Source of the DNA: Clostridium sp. AT4
GTDB lineage: Bacteria > Bacillota > Clostridia > Lachnospirales > Lachnospiraceae
Direction: 5' to 3'
Length of the DNA stretch: 64,000 nucleotides
Assembly: GCF_001517625.2 (NCBI RefSeq)
Contig: NZ_LN999825.1
Coordinates: forward strand, 1 to 64,000
Part shown: one piece after another, positions 24,495 to 33,137 of the stretch
Layout: every line of letters begins with the position of its first letter
Position numbering within the stretch: the first letter of the stretch is position 1
The notes under the pieces: model-generated
Databases searched by the model: none
Told to the model about the DNA's origin: nothing
The model's input: the letters and a program-made list of their open reading frames with translations, nothing else
Translations under genes and position numbers: made by a program

Positions 24495-24523
24495 ATAGAG
24501 GGGAATGAGGTGGTATAGGTTCA
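24495..24523 (-). promoter_or_regulatory. Possible autoregulated ECF promoter
   Basis: On the minus strand, TGAACC (24518-24523), a 17-base spacer and CTCTAT (24495-24500). The -35 resembles the AAC-containing ECF consensus. The -10 is not a standard match, so confidence is low. Confidence 0.3.
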
Positions 24524-24584
24524 TTTTTATTTTCAGGTAAAAAATACTTAAAAGCCATATCCAGTCACTTTATGATCAAGATAT

Positions 24585-24614
24585 AAAGAAAGCACCCACT
24601 CCAAAGTGGATGCT
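24585..24614 (-). terminator. thiCE terminator
   Basis: On the minus strand, AGCATCCACT-TTGG-AGTGGGTGCT is followed by TTCTTT, 22 bases after the thiE stop. Confidence 0.75.
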
Positions 24615-24635
24615 CCAAAGGTTATATATTCGTCC

Positions 24636-25292
24636 TTATGGGCAATGCCTCCCCCACTCCCCAACCATCTCTCTCATCTGTCTGACCGTTCCTTCAATAT
24701 CCTCTGCCCCAAAGATCCCGGACACTACAGCCGCTCCGGCTGCCCCGCTGCCTTTAAGCTTTCCAATATTTTCCAGGCAGATCCCCCCGATTGCCACAAC
24801 CGGGATGGAAACGGACCGGCAGATCTCTCCCAACCGCTCCATAGTCATAGGAAGGGCGTCGGCTTTGGTGGAGGTGCCGAATACGGCTCCACTTCCCAGA
24901 TAATCTGCTCCCTGCTCCTGAGCTTTCAGGGCCTGCTCCACTGTTTTCGCTGTAACGCCCAGAATCTTATCCGGCCCAAGGAGCGCTCTGGCCTGTGCGG
25001 CATCCATGTCATTCTGTCCCACATGGACGCCGTCAGCACCGCACAGAAGAGCCAGCTTTATATTATCATCAATGATCAGAGGGACCTTGTACCGCTCCGT
25101 GAGAGCCCGCAGGCTTCGAGCCTCCTCCAGATAATCCTGCACCGTATCATTCGTCAGGCCCTTTTCCCTCATCTGCACCATGGTAGCTCCGCCCTTTAAC
25201 GCAGCCTCTACCTGCTCGCACAAGCTCATTTTCCCGGTCCAGGCCCGGTCTGTCACTGCGTAAACCATAAGCTGCCTTCTGTCAAATTTCAT
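24636..25292 (-). CDS. thiE: Thiamine-phosphate synthase
   Basis: This 218-residue TIM-barrel enzyme joins HMP-PP with the thiazole phosphate to make thiamine phosphate. Family landmarks are GGATMVQMREK, the LIIDDNIKLAL strand, GADGVHVGQNDM, and the phosphate-binding VVAIGGI and VVSGIF motifs. It follows thiC by 27 bases in one operon under the TPP riboswitch. ThiD, ThiG and other thiazole genes are not in the window. Confidence 0.95.
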   Translation of the reverse strand: MKFDRRQLMVYAVTDRAWTGKMSLCEQVEAALKGGATMVQMREKGLTNDTVQDYLEEARSLRALTERYKVPLIIDDNIKLALLCGADGVHVGQNDMDAAQARALLGPDKILGVTAKTVEQALKAQEQGADYLGSGAVFGTSTKADALPMTMERLGEICRSVSIPVVAIGGICLENIGKLKGSGAAGAAVVSGIFGAEDIEGTVRQMREMVGEWGRHCP

Positions 25293-25319
25293 ATCTGATT
25301 TCCCTCATTCTCTCTTAAA

Positions 25320-26627
25320 TCACTCATCAAAAATGCTTACAATTTCTCCGTCTAAAATCCGGTTCATATTTTTCACTGCACAGAAATTGCCACACATGGA
25401 ACAGGTATCCTCTTTTTCCGGCTTTGCAGACGCCCGGTAATTTCTGGCCTTTTCCGGATCAATGGAAAGCTCAAAGGTCTTTTCCCAGTCCAGCTTCTTT
25501 CTGGCAAGACTCATCTGGCGGTCCCAGTCCGCAGCGCCTTTGATTCCCTTTGCAATATCCGCCGCATGGGCTGCGATTCTGGAAGCGATGATTCCCTCCT
25601 TTACATCATTCAAATCCGGAAGCCGCAGGTGCTCCGCCGGCGTCACATAGCACAAAAAGGAAGCTCCGCTTGAGGCTGCAATCGCCCCGCCGATGGCCGC
25701 AGTAATATGGTCATATCCGGGAGCCACATCCGTTACCAGAGGACCCAGCACATAGAAGGGAGCGCCCTTGCAGATGGTCTGCTGGATCTTCATATTGGCC
25801 TCAATCTGGTTTAAGGGCATATGGCCCGGCCCCTCAACGATTACCTGTACATCCTTTTCCCAGGCCCGGCGGGTCAGTTCTCCAAGTGTTACCAGTTCTT
25901 CAATCTGTGAAATGTCTGTGGCATCGTCAATGCATCCCGGGCGGCAGGCATCTCCCAGGCTGATGGTTACATCATGCTCCCGGCAGATTTCCAGAATCCG
26001 GTCATAATGCTCATAAAACGGATTTTCCTTTCCCGTCATCTCCATCCAGGCAAAAATAATGGAACCGCCCCTGGATACAATATTCATCAGGCGCTTATTT
26101 TCCTTAAAGCGCTGTGCGGTCCTGCGGTTGATTCCTACATGGATGGTCATAAAATCCACTCCGTCCTCAGCGTGCATTTCCACAATCTTCAGCCATTCCT
26201 CTGTGGTAATATCCTTTAATGGCTTATGATAATAAACCACTGCGTCATAAATCGGCACTGTTCCTATGATCGCCGGGCACTCTGCTGTAAGCTTTCTCCT
26301 GAACTTCTGCGTATCGCCCCAGGAGCTTAAATCCATAATAGATTCAGCGCCCATTCCAACTGCATAGTTTACCTTTTCAAGCTCCATATCCAGATCCTTG
26401 CAGTCTCTGGAGGTTCCCAAGTTCACATTGATCTTAGTCCTTAGCATAGAACCGATTCCATTAGGATCCAGACAGCGATGATTCTTATTGGCAGGAATTG
26501 CCGCCTTTCCCTCTGCTACCAGAGCCATGAGCTCATTTACCTCAAAATGCTCCTTCTCTGCCACCTTTCTCAGTTCCTCTGTCACAATGCCCTTTCTGGC
26601 GGCATCCATCTGTGTGGTGTATTCCAT
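25320..26627 (-). CDS. thiC: Phosphomethylpyrimidine synthase
   Basis: This 435-residue radical-SAM-like enzyme turns aminoimidazole ribotide into HMP phosphate. It has the ThiC C-terminal cluster motif CSMCGNFC near the end, plus [20 protein letters not shown] and VEGPGHMPL. The start at 26627 is set by AGGAGGA eight bases upstream; the longer open frame to 26705 enters the leader and is not used. It lies downstream of a TPP riboswitch and a terminator, and is cotranscribed with thiE. Confidence 0.96.
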   Translation of the reverse strand: MEYTTQMDAARKGIVTEELRKVAEKEHFEVNELMALVAEGKAAIPANKNHRCLDPNGIGSMLRTKINVNLGTSRDCKDLDMELEKVNYAVGMGAESIMDLSSWGDTQKFRRKLTAECPAIIGTVPIYDAVVYYHKPLKDITTEEWLKIVEMHAEDGVDFMTIHVGINRRTAQRFKENKRLMNIVSRGGSIIFAWMEMTGKENPFYEHYDRILEICREHDVTISLGDACRPGCIDDATDISQIEELVTLGELTRRAWEKDVQVIVEGPGHMPLNQIEANMKIQQTICKGAPFYVLGPLVTDVAPGYDHITAAIGGAIAASSGASFLCYVTPAEHLRLPDLNDVKEGIIASRIAAHAADIAKGIKGAADWDRQMSLARKKLDWEKTFELSIDPEKARNYRASAKPEKEDTCSMCGNFCAVKNMNRILDGEIVSIFDE

Positions 26628-26752
26628 CTTTCTTCCTCCTTGTATTCTGTGCCTGAAGCACGTTTTCGCTTCCCAAAGAGGCTGCCGGACGGGTCTGTAT
26701 GCCAAAATCTAAAAAACCTGCTTCCCGCAGTTTCTCCGGATCCCTGCAATAC

Positions 26753-26780
26753 AAAAGGCCCGCCCCATAAGGAACGGACC
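26753..26780 (-). terminator. Riboswitch-controlled terminator of thiC leader
   Basis: On the minus strand, GGTCCGTTCC-TTA-TGGGGCGGGCC with G-U pairs is followed by TTTTGT. It lies between the TPP aptamer and thiC and fits the expression platform: termination when TPP is bound. Confidence 0.8.
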
Positions 26781-26819
26781 GTGTATACACTCCCATGAAC
26801 CAAGGTTCATATCCAGCCG

Positions 26820-26915
26820 AAATATTTCCCTACGTTGGCATTACCCAAATCAGGTACGATAGGTCGAAGTTCGATTACTTCCTCTCAGCCTGCTCCACAA
26901 GCTCCCTGTTGTATC
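26820..26915 (-). ncRNA. TPP riboswitch (THI element)
   Basis: On the minus strand the aptamer core reads GGCTGAGAGG (26880-26889 region), then ACCTGATTTGGGTAATGCC and AACGTAGGGAAAT, matching the conserved TPP aptamer landmarks (CTGAGA, ACCTGATnTGGnTAATnCCAnCGTAGGGA). It sits 190 bases before thiC and is followed by a terminator, so TPP should lower thiCE expression. Confidence 0.95.
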
Positions 26916-26979
26916 TCAGCATATCACTGGAAGACGGGATATGTCAAGCGATTTCCATTTCTTTTAAAACTCCCCCTGC

Positions 26980-27678
26980 TTATTCCAATATTCTCCCATC
27001 TGTGGAAATGGTTACTACCCGCCAGGGAATAAATCTGCCGCTTATCTGCAAAGCCTTTTTTACAGCCTGCTCAATTCCTCCGCAGCAAGGCACCTCCATA
27101 CGGACAACCGTCACGCTTTTAATGTTATTATTTGCCAGAATCTCCGTCAGCTTTTCGCTGTAATCCCCCGCATCCAGCTTGGGACAGCCGATCAGCGTAA
27201 CATGGTTTCGGATAAACTCATTATGAAAATTTCCATAAGCATAAGCCGTACAGTCCGCTGCCACCAGAAGGTTCGCATTCTCAAAATAAGGAGCATTCAC
27301 CGGAGCCAGCTTAATCTGTACCGGCCACTGTGACAGCTGGCTGTGAACCGAAACAACTGGCTCACTGCATGCATTACGTTCCCTCTGAATACTCTTTGAC
27401 TGCATTCCCGGACAGCCACAGGGAAGCGGCTCAAAGGATGTCTTTTTCTTAGCCGCCAAAACAGCCGCCTCATCATATGCCGGAGCCTCTCTCTCCTCAA
27501 ACCCAATGGCATCTGCCGGACACGCAGGCAGGCAGTCTCCCAGTCCGTCACAGTAATCCTCACGGGTCAGCTTCGCCTTGCCGTCTATCATCTCTATCGC
27601 ACCTTCATGGCAAGCAGCCGCACAGGCTCCGCAGCCATTACACTTCTCTTCGTCAATCTTAATAATCTTTCTAATCAT
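26980..27678 (-). CDS. Ferredoxin-domain iron-sulfur protein
   Basis: This 232-residue protein has two N-terminal 4Fe-4S motifs, CNGCGACAAACHEG and CDGLGDCLPACP, then a Cys-rich region with CGCPG. The C-terminal alpha/beta part carries TLIGCPKLD and VPCCGGIE. The second half resembles DUF-type Fe-S proteins that follow ferredoxin domains in clostridia. It is probably a cytosolic electron carrier or redox sensor. ATG at 27678 follows GGAGAG; the longer frame adds 13 residues without a better RBS. The partner is unknown. Confidence 0.8.
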   Translation of the reverse strand: MIRKIIKIDEEKCNGCGACAAACHEGAIEMIDGKAKLTREDYCDGLGDCLPACPADAIGFEEREAPAYDEAAVLAAKKKTSFEPLPCGCPGMQSKSIQRERNACSEPVVSVHSQLSQWPVQIKLAPVNAPYFENANLLVAADCTAYAYGNFHNEFIRNHVTLIGCPKLDAGDYSEKLTEILANNNIKSVTVVRMEVPCCGGIEQAVKKALQISGRFIPWRVVTISTDGRILE

Positions 27679-27821
27679 AATCCGCTCTCCTTTTTTTAAT
27701 CTTCCATATGCCCTCACAGCAAACCTCCCTGTCTGCTAATGATACCACCATTGTAATACATCTCTAAGAATAATTCCGTTGTTTCTGCAACAAAACACAA
27801 GTTTTCTTCCCACAGCACCAA

Positions 27822-27861
27822 AAAATGCAGAACCCCTGTCACATCCACAGGCATTCTGCAT
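27822..27861 (-). terminator. Terminator of the zinc-ribbon gene
   Basis: On the minus strand, ATGCAGAATGCCTGT pairs with ACAGGGGTTCTGCAT around a seven-base loop and is followed by TTTTTTGG. Confidence 0.88.
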
Positions 27862-27871
27862 CCTACATTTC

Positions 27872-28270
27872 TCAGATCCGTCCTCCGCAGACCGGACAGT
27901 AATTATAATCCTCATCTGTTTCAAACCCGCATCTCATACACTTTTTATGAGGCTTTTTAGAGCCCTCCTGCCAGGTTTTGGCGTACCGTCCCGCCTGCAC
28001 CAGACGCAGGTCTGCCTCTGCAATATCAGGGTTTTCCCCTCTCAAAACAGCCTTTCCCACAACCGGATCCAGTTCATAAACCGCCTCACAGCAGTCCATC
28101 TTCACATAATAACGCCGGTTCCATTTAAACAGCGGAATAAAGAAAAAGCTAAAATACATATACGTCATGATCACCTGATACCGCCCATGGCTCCCACAGC
28201 TCCCGCAAAGCCGCACAAGCCCCTCACTCAATATCTTCTGTCCCTGGCTCACGCCTCCAATAAATATCAC
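27872..28270 (-). CDS. Zinc-ribbon domain protein
   Basis: This 132-residue protein starts MIFIGGVSQGQ from a GTG at 28270, eight bases after GGGAGG. A longer frame to 28342 has no RBS. There is a Cys pair near the start (LCGSCG), a hydrophobic YMYFSFFFIPLFKW, and a C-terminal zinc ribbon CMRCGF ... YCPVCGG. Similar clostridial proteins have no known role. The hydrophobic run could be a membrane dip rather than a full TM segment. Confidence 0.75.
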   Translation of the reverse strand: MIFIGGVSQGQKILSEGLVRLCGSCGSHGRYQVIMTYMYFSFFFIPLFKWNRRYYVKMDCCEAVYELDPVVGKAVLRGENPDIAEADLRLVQAGRYAKTWQEGSKKPHKKCMRCGFETDEDYNYCPVCGGRI

Positions 28271-28395
28271 CAATTCCACCTCCCACATCTCTGTGTCAAC
28301 TCTACCATCATACCCCCATCCCTCACTCCCGTCAATCCCCATACATTTCTATCCCCCAAACCTCACTCCCGCCATCCCTTCCGCCGCCTCCCATT

Positions 28396-28571
28396 CAGGC
28401 TATCAGGGCGACTTTGGAGGCCATTAGAAAATATTAGAGGATACAATTTTTCGTTAAAAGCCATATCAAACCTGTCTGAGCGCAGCGAGTTTTTGATATG
28501 GCTTTTGCATTTAGAAAAATTGCATCCTCTTAGATTTTCTTATGGCCGGAAACTGGAGCCCTGAGAGCCTG
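28396..28571. repeat. Long palindromic dispersed repeat, copy 1
   Basis: The whole 176 bases can fold as one hairpin. The outer arms 28396-28409 and 28558-28571 match with one mismatch, GAGGATAC pairs with GCATCCTC, and inner AAAAGCCATATCAAA pairs with TTTTGATATGGCTTTT around a loop with TGAGCGCAGCGAGT. A second copy lies at 57808-58043 with a conserved centre and different but still paired outer arms. It sits between two minus-strand genes and encodes no protein. Confidence 0.8.
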
Positions 28572-28592
28572 AACCGGAGGCCCACACGACTC

Positions 28593-30317
28593 TTAAACCA
28601 TATACCCCCCCTTCATAGGAGACACCGCGTGTTCGGAATAAATCTTTAACACGCCCTTTGTATACTTCGGAGTCTTGGGCTTCCATGCCGCACGGCGTTC
28701 TGCCAGAACCTTATCTACCTCTTCCTTCGTCATCTCCTGACCGTGGATTCCCACGATTTCCAGAACACGCTCCGGAATATCAATGCGGATCAGATCCCCT
28801 TCCTCTACCAGGGCAATGGGGCCTCCATCTGCGGCCTCAGGAGACACATGGCCGATAGCCGGTCCCTTGGAAGCGCCGGAGAAGCGTCCGTCTGTAATCA
28901 GAGCAATGGTCTTTCCAAGCTCCGGATCAGAAGAAATGGCCTCTGTGGTATAGAACATCTCAGGCATACCGGAGCCCTTTGGTCCCTCATAGCGGATAAA
29001 TACCGCATCACCCGGCCGGATCTTGTGGGACAGCACTGCTGCAATGGCATCTTCCTCACAGTCGAATGGTCTTGCCTTTAATACAGCCTTAAACATTTCC
29101 TTCGGCACTGCAGAATGCTTTACAACGGAACCTTCCGGAGCCAGATTTCCTCTTAAAATCGCCACCGTTCCGTCGGTGCCGATGGGTTCGTCAAAGGTAC
29201 GGATCACATCGGTGCGCTTTAAGCCCCATTTTTTTAAATAGCTCTCGCACTTGTCATAGAAACCGTTTTTCTTTAAGTCCTCCAAATTTTCGCCCAGAGT
29301 CTTTCCTGTAACGGTCATCACATCCAGGTGGAGCATGGACTTGATCTCCTCCATCACTGCAGGAACACCGCCTGCATAGTAGAAGAACTGTGCCGGCCAC
29401 TTGCCTGCGGGGCGGATATCCAGAAGGTAATGAGCCCCCCGATGCATCCGGTCAAAGGTATCTGCATCAATCTCGATACCCAGCTCATGGGCCATGGCCG
29501 GAATATGGAGCAGGGAATTGGTGGAGCCGGAGATGGCAGCATGTACCATAATGGCATTTTCAAAGGCCTTTTCTGTTACAATGTCGCTGACCTTGATTCC
29601 CTTTTTTACAAGCTCCATTACCTGTTTTCCTGCCTTGTAGGCCATTTCCTTTAAGTCCTCGCAGGTAGCGGGCATCAGGGCAGAACCTGGGAGCATCAGA
29701 CCCAGAGCCTCAGCCATGATCTGCATGGTGGAAGCGGTTCCCATAAAGGAGCAGGCTCCGCAGGAAGGGCAGGCGTGGTGCTTATAATAGGTAAGCTTTT
29801 CATCTGTAATCTCTCCTCTCTGGCACATGGCAGAATACATACCGATCTGCTCCAGTGTTAAGAGATCAGGGCCTGCATCCATCACGCCTCCGGTGATCAC
29901 GATAGAAGGCATATCCAGTCTTGCCAGTCCCATCAGGCATGCAGGTACGGACTTGTCGCAGCTGGCAATAAATACGCCGCCGTCAAAGCCGGTGGAATTT
30001 CCGTGGATTTCGATCATATTTGCGATCATATCGCGGTGAGCCAGAGAATAGTTGATGCCGTCATGTCCCTGGGCAATGCCGTCACAGATATCCGTTGTAT
30101 AATATCTGGCGCCTCTTGCTCCTGCGTCGGTGATTCCTCTCATGGCTTCCTCTACAAACTGATCCAGATGGGCGCTTCCCGGATGGCTGTCCCCGAAGGT
30201 GCTCTCTACCAGGATCTGGGGCTTATCCAGATCCTCCACCGTCCATCCCATACCAATCTTTAAGGGATCATTTTCCGGCGCAAGTGCTCTTACTCTCTGA
30301 CTGTTCAATTCCTTCAT
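28593..30317 (-). CDS. ilvD: IlvD/Edd-family dehydratase (dihydroxy-acid dehydratase-like)
   Basis: This 574-residue enzyme carries the family cysteines in ASCDKSVP and CPSCGACSFMGTAS (Fe-S cluster ligands), and the GHVSPEA motif near the C-terminus. Family members dehydrate dihydroxy-acids (branched-chain amino acid pathway) or sugar acids. The N-terminal GDSHPGSAHLDQF and the linked GntR-family regulator, with no other ilv gene nearby, leave room for a sugar-acid substrate. The symbol is given because the sequence lies in the IlvD/Edd group. Repeated ATCATCnGAT sites lie in its upstream region. Confidence 0.85.
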   Translation of the reverse strand: MKELNSQRVRALAPENDPLKIGMGWTVEDLDKPQILVESTFGDSHPGSAHLDQFVEEAMRGITDAGARGARYYTTDICDGIAQGHDGINYSLAHRDMIANMIEIHGNSTGFDGGVFIASCDKSVPACLMGLARLDMPSIVITGGVMDAGPDLLTLEQIGMYSAMCQRGEITDEKLTYYKHHACPSCGACSFMGTASTMQIMAEALGLMLPGSALMPATCEDLKEMAYKAGKQVMELVKKGIKVSDIVTEKAFENAIMVHAAISGSTNSLLHIPAMAHELGIEIDADTFDRMHRGAHYLLDIRPAGKWPAQFFYYAGGVPAVMEEIKSMLHLDVMTVTGKTLGENLEDLKKNGFYDKCESYLKKWGLKRTDVIRTFDEPIGTDGTVAILRGNLAPEGSVVKHSAVPKEMFKAVLKARPFDCEEDAIAAVLSHKIRPGDAVFIRYEGPKGSGMPEMFYTTEAISSDPELGKTIALITDGRFSGASKGPAIGHVSPEAADGGPIALVEEGDLIRIDIPERVLEIVGIHGQEMTKEEVDKVLAERRAAWKPKTPKYTKGVLKIYSEHAVSPMKGGYMV

Positions 30318-30356
30318 GTTGGTTCCTCCTTCTTTCTATAACAATTTCGTTTCATA

Positions 30357-30418
30357 ATCATCAGATGTTTTCTCTTTTAATCATATCATTTCATAAATAT
30401 AATTACAAGTCATCAGAC
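30357..30418. promoter_or_regulatory. Candidate GntR operators upstream of the dehydratase gene
   Basis: ATCATCAGAT (30357-30366) and a related TCATCAGA core (30409-30418) lie upstream of the dehydratase gene. A third copy, ATCATCTGAT, is at 30537-30546 just after the regulator gene. Short repeated palindrome-like sites between a FadR-type regulator and its neighbour suggest its operators; the binding is inferred. Confidence 0.4.
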
Positions 30419-30469
30419 TACTATTCTACTTTTTGCCAAAAACTCGGATGTTTTTTTAGGTATGATACA

Positions 30470-30502
30470 CAAAAAGCCCAGATATTTCGCTTTATCCAGG
30501 CT
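30470..30502 (-). terminator. Terminator of the GntR gene
   Basis: On the minus strand, AGCCTGGATA pairs with TATCTGGGCT (with wobbles) around AAGCGAAA, followed by TTTTTGTG. Confidence 0.78.
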
Positions 30503-30557
30503 CCTGTCAAACATATAATGTAATTTTTACGGTAAAATCATCTGATATCTTACCCTG

Positions 30558-31277
30558 TTACTCCCTGTGATTTTTTTCTTTTTCCTCCCGGATCAGCTTC
30601 AGGATCATATTCCGGTTGTAGGTCATATGCATCATCATGGCGGTTTTTGCTCCAATGGGATCCCGATCGGAAATGGCGTCCACAATGGCTCTGTGCGTCA
30701 TAACGGTTTCCTTTGTAAGCCGTTGGTGGGTCACATTTACAAACATCATTACTGCTGTATCAATAATGGGAATCAGCTGCTCCACTACCTTATTACCGGA
30801 GCACCGGGCCACGCTGGTATGAAAAGCAATATCATCCTGAATGTACATATCTCCTGAAGCGATCCGTTCCTCTACCCGTTCGCAGCAGCAGCGCAGCTCC
30901 AAAATTGCTTCCTCTGTAGCATTTAATGCCGCCATTTCTGCAATACCAGGCTCCAGGATCAGCCGCACATTGACCAGATCCAGCGCCAGCGCCATCTTAT
31001 CCTCTGCTCCGCTTAAACCCAGAGGATCCAGATCGGAAGGCGTTGTATTTACCACATAAGTGCCGGATCCCCGGCGCACCTCTAAAATCCCCTGGGAAAC
31101 CAAAAGCTTTACCGCTTCCCGGATGGTGCTGCGCCCCACGCCAAATTTTTCTCCCAGCTCAAACTCATTTGGAAGTTTGGAGCCCGGTTCAAGAGGCGTC
31201 TCCAAAATATAGTGATAAATCTGCTCCTGAACCTGCTCTGCCAGAAGCTTACTTTTAATATTGGAAAATCCTCCCAT
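30558..31277 (-). CDS. FadR-type GntR-family transcription regulator
   Basis: This 239-residue protein has an N-terminal winged helix (about 10-75, with EKFGVGRSTIREAVKLL and VRRGSGTYV) and a C-terminal all-helical FCD ligand domain with the metal-binding pattern D-x-x-x-H (DIAFHTSVAR) and later histidines. Such regulators usually sense organic or sugar acids. The second ATG (31277) is chosen because GAGGAG touches the first ATG but is six bases from the second. It lies upstream of the dehydratase gene, whose promoter region has repeated candidate operators. Confidence 0.9.
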   Translation of the reverse strand: MGGFSNIKSKLLAEQVQEQIYHYILETPLEPGSKLPNEFELGEKFGVGRSTIREAVKLLVSQGILEVRRGSGTYVVNTTPSDLDPLGLSGAEDKMALALDLVNVRLILEPGIAEMAALNATEEAILELRCCCERVEERIASGDMYIQDDIAFHTSVARCSGNKVVEQLIPIIDTAVMMFVNVTHQRLTKETVMTHRAIVDAISDRDPIGAKTAMMMHMTYNRNMILKLIREEKEKNHRE

Positions 31278-31308
31278 TTTCATCTCCTCTGTTCCCTGAT
31301 ATCCGCAG

Positions 31309-33075
31309 TTACCGAAACGCCTTAAGCACTGTCTTAAGCAGCACTCTGGGATGCTTCCAGTACGGTGTCACAGGAATCACCTTCCGGCGCACATCCATCA
31401 GGCTGTATACAGCCATTCTGGCGGCCCGTACCGAATATTCCTCTGTAAACGCCGTATCCTCCGGTATTTCCACAAACTGTCCGATCATGGCAAAATTTCC
31501 GGAACCTGCCGGAATGACTTTCGGGCGGTCTGTATATTTCCTTGGAGCAAGAGCCGCGTCTGCATAAGGCATCCGGCAGGGGATCACATTGATCACCGTA
31601 TCCATCAGCTCCTCCATACGCTTTTCATTTACATGAAGATGGCTTAAATATTCCTTCAGGATCTCCCGTCCCGTGCAGTCCTTCATGGGCTTTTTCACGT
31701 AATCCCCCTCTGCCTCCGGATACAATCCATAGCCCCAGAATACAGTCACATCTTCAGGCTGACCTGCAAAATAAGGCTGAGCCGCCACGGTACTGCTTAT
31801 AAGCCATCCGGAATCCTTAAAGGTCATAAGCGCCCCGCTTCCGGGAGCATTTCCTGAAAATTCCTCAACCGCCTTTAAAAGCGCATCTCCCCTGGCTGTC
31901 ACAGTAAAGCTCATCCAGCCGTTTTTCTCCGGACAGGCAAAAAACGGCTCCGGTGCTCCCATTCCCGGCTTCACACAGGCAATCCTTGACCATAGCTCGC
32001 TGCTCATGGACTTTTTTGACGGAGCAGGAGCCGGAGTGTCCATATCTCCCAAAGAAAAGCTGTCCGTCATACAGCCCGTTGTCATAATGCAGAAATCTCC
32101 CTGTTTCAGTTCTGCTTTCTCAAAAGCAAAGGACTCCCTTGACTCATCCTCATCCTGAAGCCTGCGTTTTAAGTACAGCGTTTTAACCGTAATACCTGAA
32201 CCGGAAGCAAACTCCATATCTGTCACCTGACAGTCCTCTATAAACTCCACACCTCTGGAGCGCAGATAAACTTCCAGAGGACGGATCAGGCTGTCATAGG
32301 GATTGAGAGGCAGGCCGATCATGCCCTCCCTGGTGTCAATACGGCCAAACTCCAGCAGCATCCTCTTCACACGGCGTCTGAATTCAGACAGGCTGCTCCC
32401 CTTTTTAAAAGCAAAAGCAGTCTGCCACATATACCAGAAGCTTGTCTCAAATATATGAGGCGTTTCCTTAAACCAGTCCTCTATGGTCAGGCTGTCCAGC
32501 TTCTTTTCATCTGTCAGCAGAAGCCGGAAAAGAGCCATCCTGTCCCCCTGATCAAAGCCCATGGATTTTACATTTAAAAACGTTCCCTCCCGGTCTGCCA
32601 GACGTCCATGGGTACGTCCGGAATGAGAATGGGCAAACTCCTGAATTTCCTCTGCAACGCTGCGCCCTGTTTTTTTTAAGGATGGAATGGTATCAAACAG
32701 CTCCCAGAAATTCTCATATGTCTTTTCATTGAGCATATGGCCGCCGCGGCATACATAACCCTTTTCCGGTGTTCCCGCTCCGTCATTTCCTCCCCCCAGG
32801 ATATGGGTTCCCTCATAGATGGTAATGTGGGAGCCGGGGAAATTACAGTCCCGGATCAGATAAGCGGCTGCAGCCATGGACGCCAGGCCGCCGCCGATCA
32901 GGTACGCCCTGCGGCTGCCGTAGTCGCGATTTCGCACCAGTGCGGCATCAATTGCTGCCTGCCGCTCCTCTTCCTTTCTGTGCCTTACCTTTTTCAGTTC
33001 TCTTAACGTAACGAGCGCCGCTGTACCTGCAGCTGCCGCCCCAAGGATGCGGGCCGTCCGTCTGTTCATAGCCAT
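31309..33075 (-). CDS. ohyA: Oleate hydratase (MCRA family)
   Basis: This 588-residue FAD enzyme hydrates the cis double bond of oleate to 10-hydroxystearate. The dinucleotide-binding start AYLIGGGLASMAAAAYLIRD (about 57-76), the EGTHILGG region and the GGGNDGAGTPEKGYVCRGG active-site loop (described here in parts: GGGNDGAG, CRGGHML) are typical. Many gut Firmicutes use it to detoxify unsaturated fatty acids. The first 35 residues form a hydrophobic, Ala-rich extension that may attach it to the membrane. The start follows AAGGAAGGG. Confidence 0.92.
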   Translation of the reverse strand: MAMNRRTARILGAAAAGTAALVTLRELKKVRHRKEEERQAAIDAALVRNRDYGSRRAYLIGGGLASMAAAAYLIRDCNFPGSHITIYEGTHILGGGNDGAGTPEKGYVCRGGHMLNEKTYENFWELFDTIPSLKKTGRSVAEEIQEFAHSHSGRTHGRLADREGTFLNVKSMGFDQGDRMALFRLLLTDEKKLDSLTIEDWFKETPHIFETSFWYMWQTAFAFKKGSSLSEFRRRVKRMLLEFGRIDTREGMIGLPLNPYDSLIRPLEVYLRSRGVEFIEDCQVTDMEFASGSGITVKTLYLKRRLQDEDESRESFAFEKAELKQGDFCIMTTGCMTDSFSLGDMDTPAPAPSKKSMSSELWSRIACVKPGMGAPEPFFACPEKNGWMSFTVTARGDALLKAVEEFSGNAPGSGALMTFKDSGWLISSTVAAQPYFAGQPEDVTVFWGYGLYPEAEGDYVKKPMKDCTGREILKEYLSHLHVNEKRMEELMDTVINVIPCRMPYADAALAPRKYTDRPKVIPAGSGNFAMIGQFVEIPEDTAFTEEYSVRAARMAVYSLMDVRRKVIPVTPYWKHPRVLLKTVLKAFR

Positions 33076-33137
33076 ATCGATCCCTTCCTTTCTTTTACCT
33101 GCTCATCCGATCACAGAACTCCCCATTTTACCCTGTT

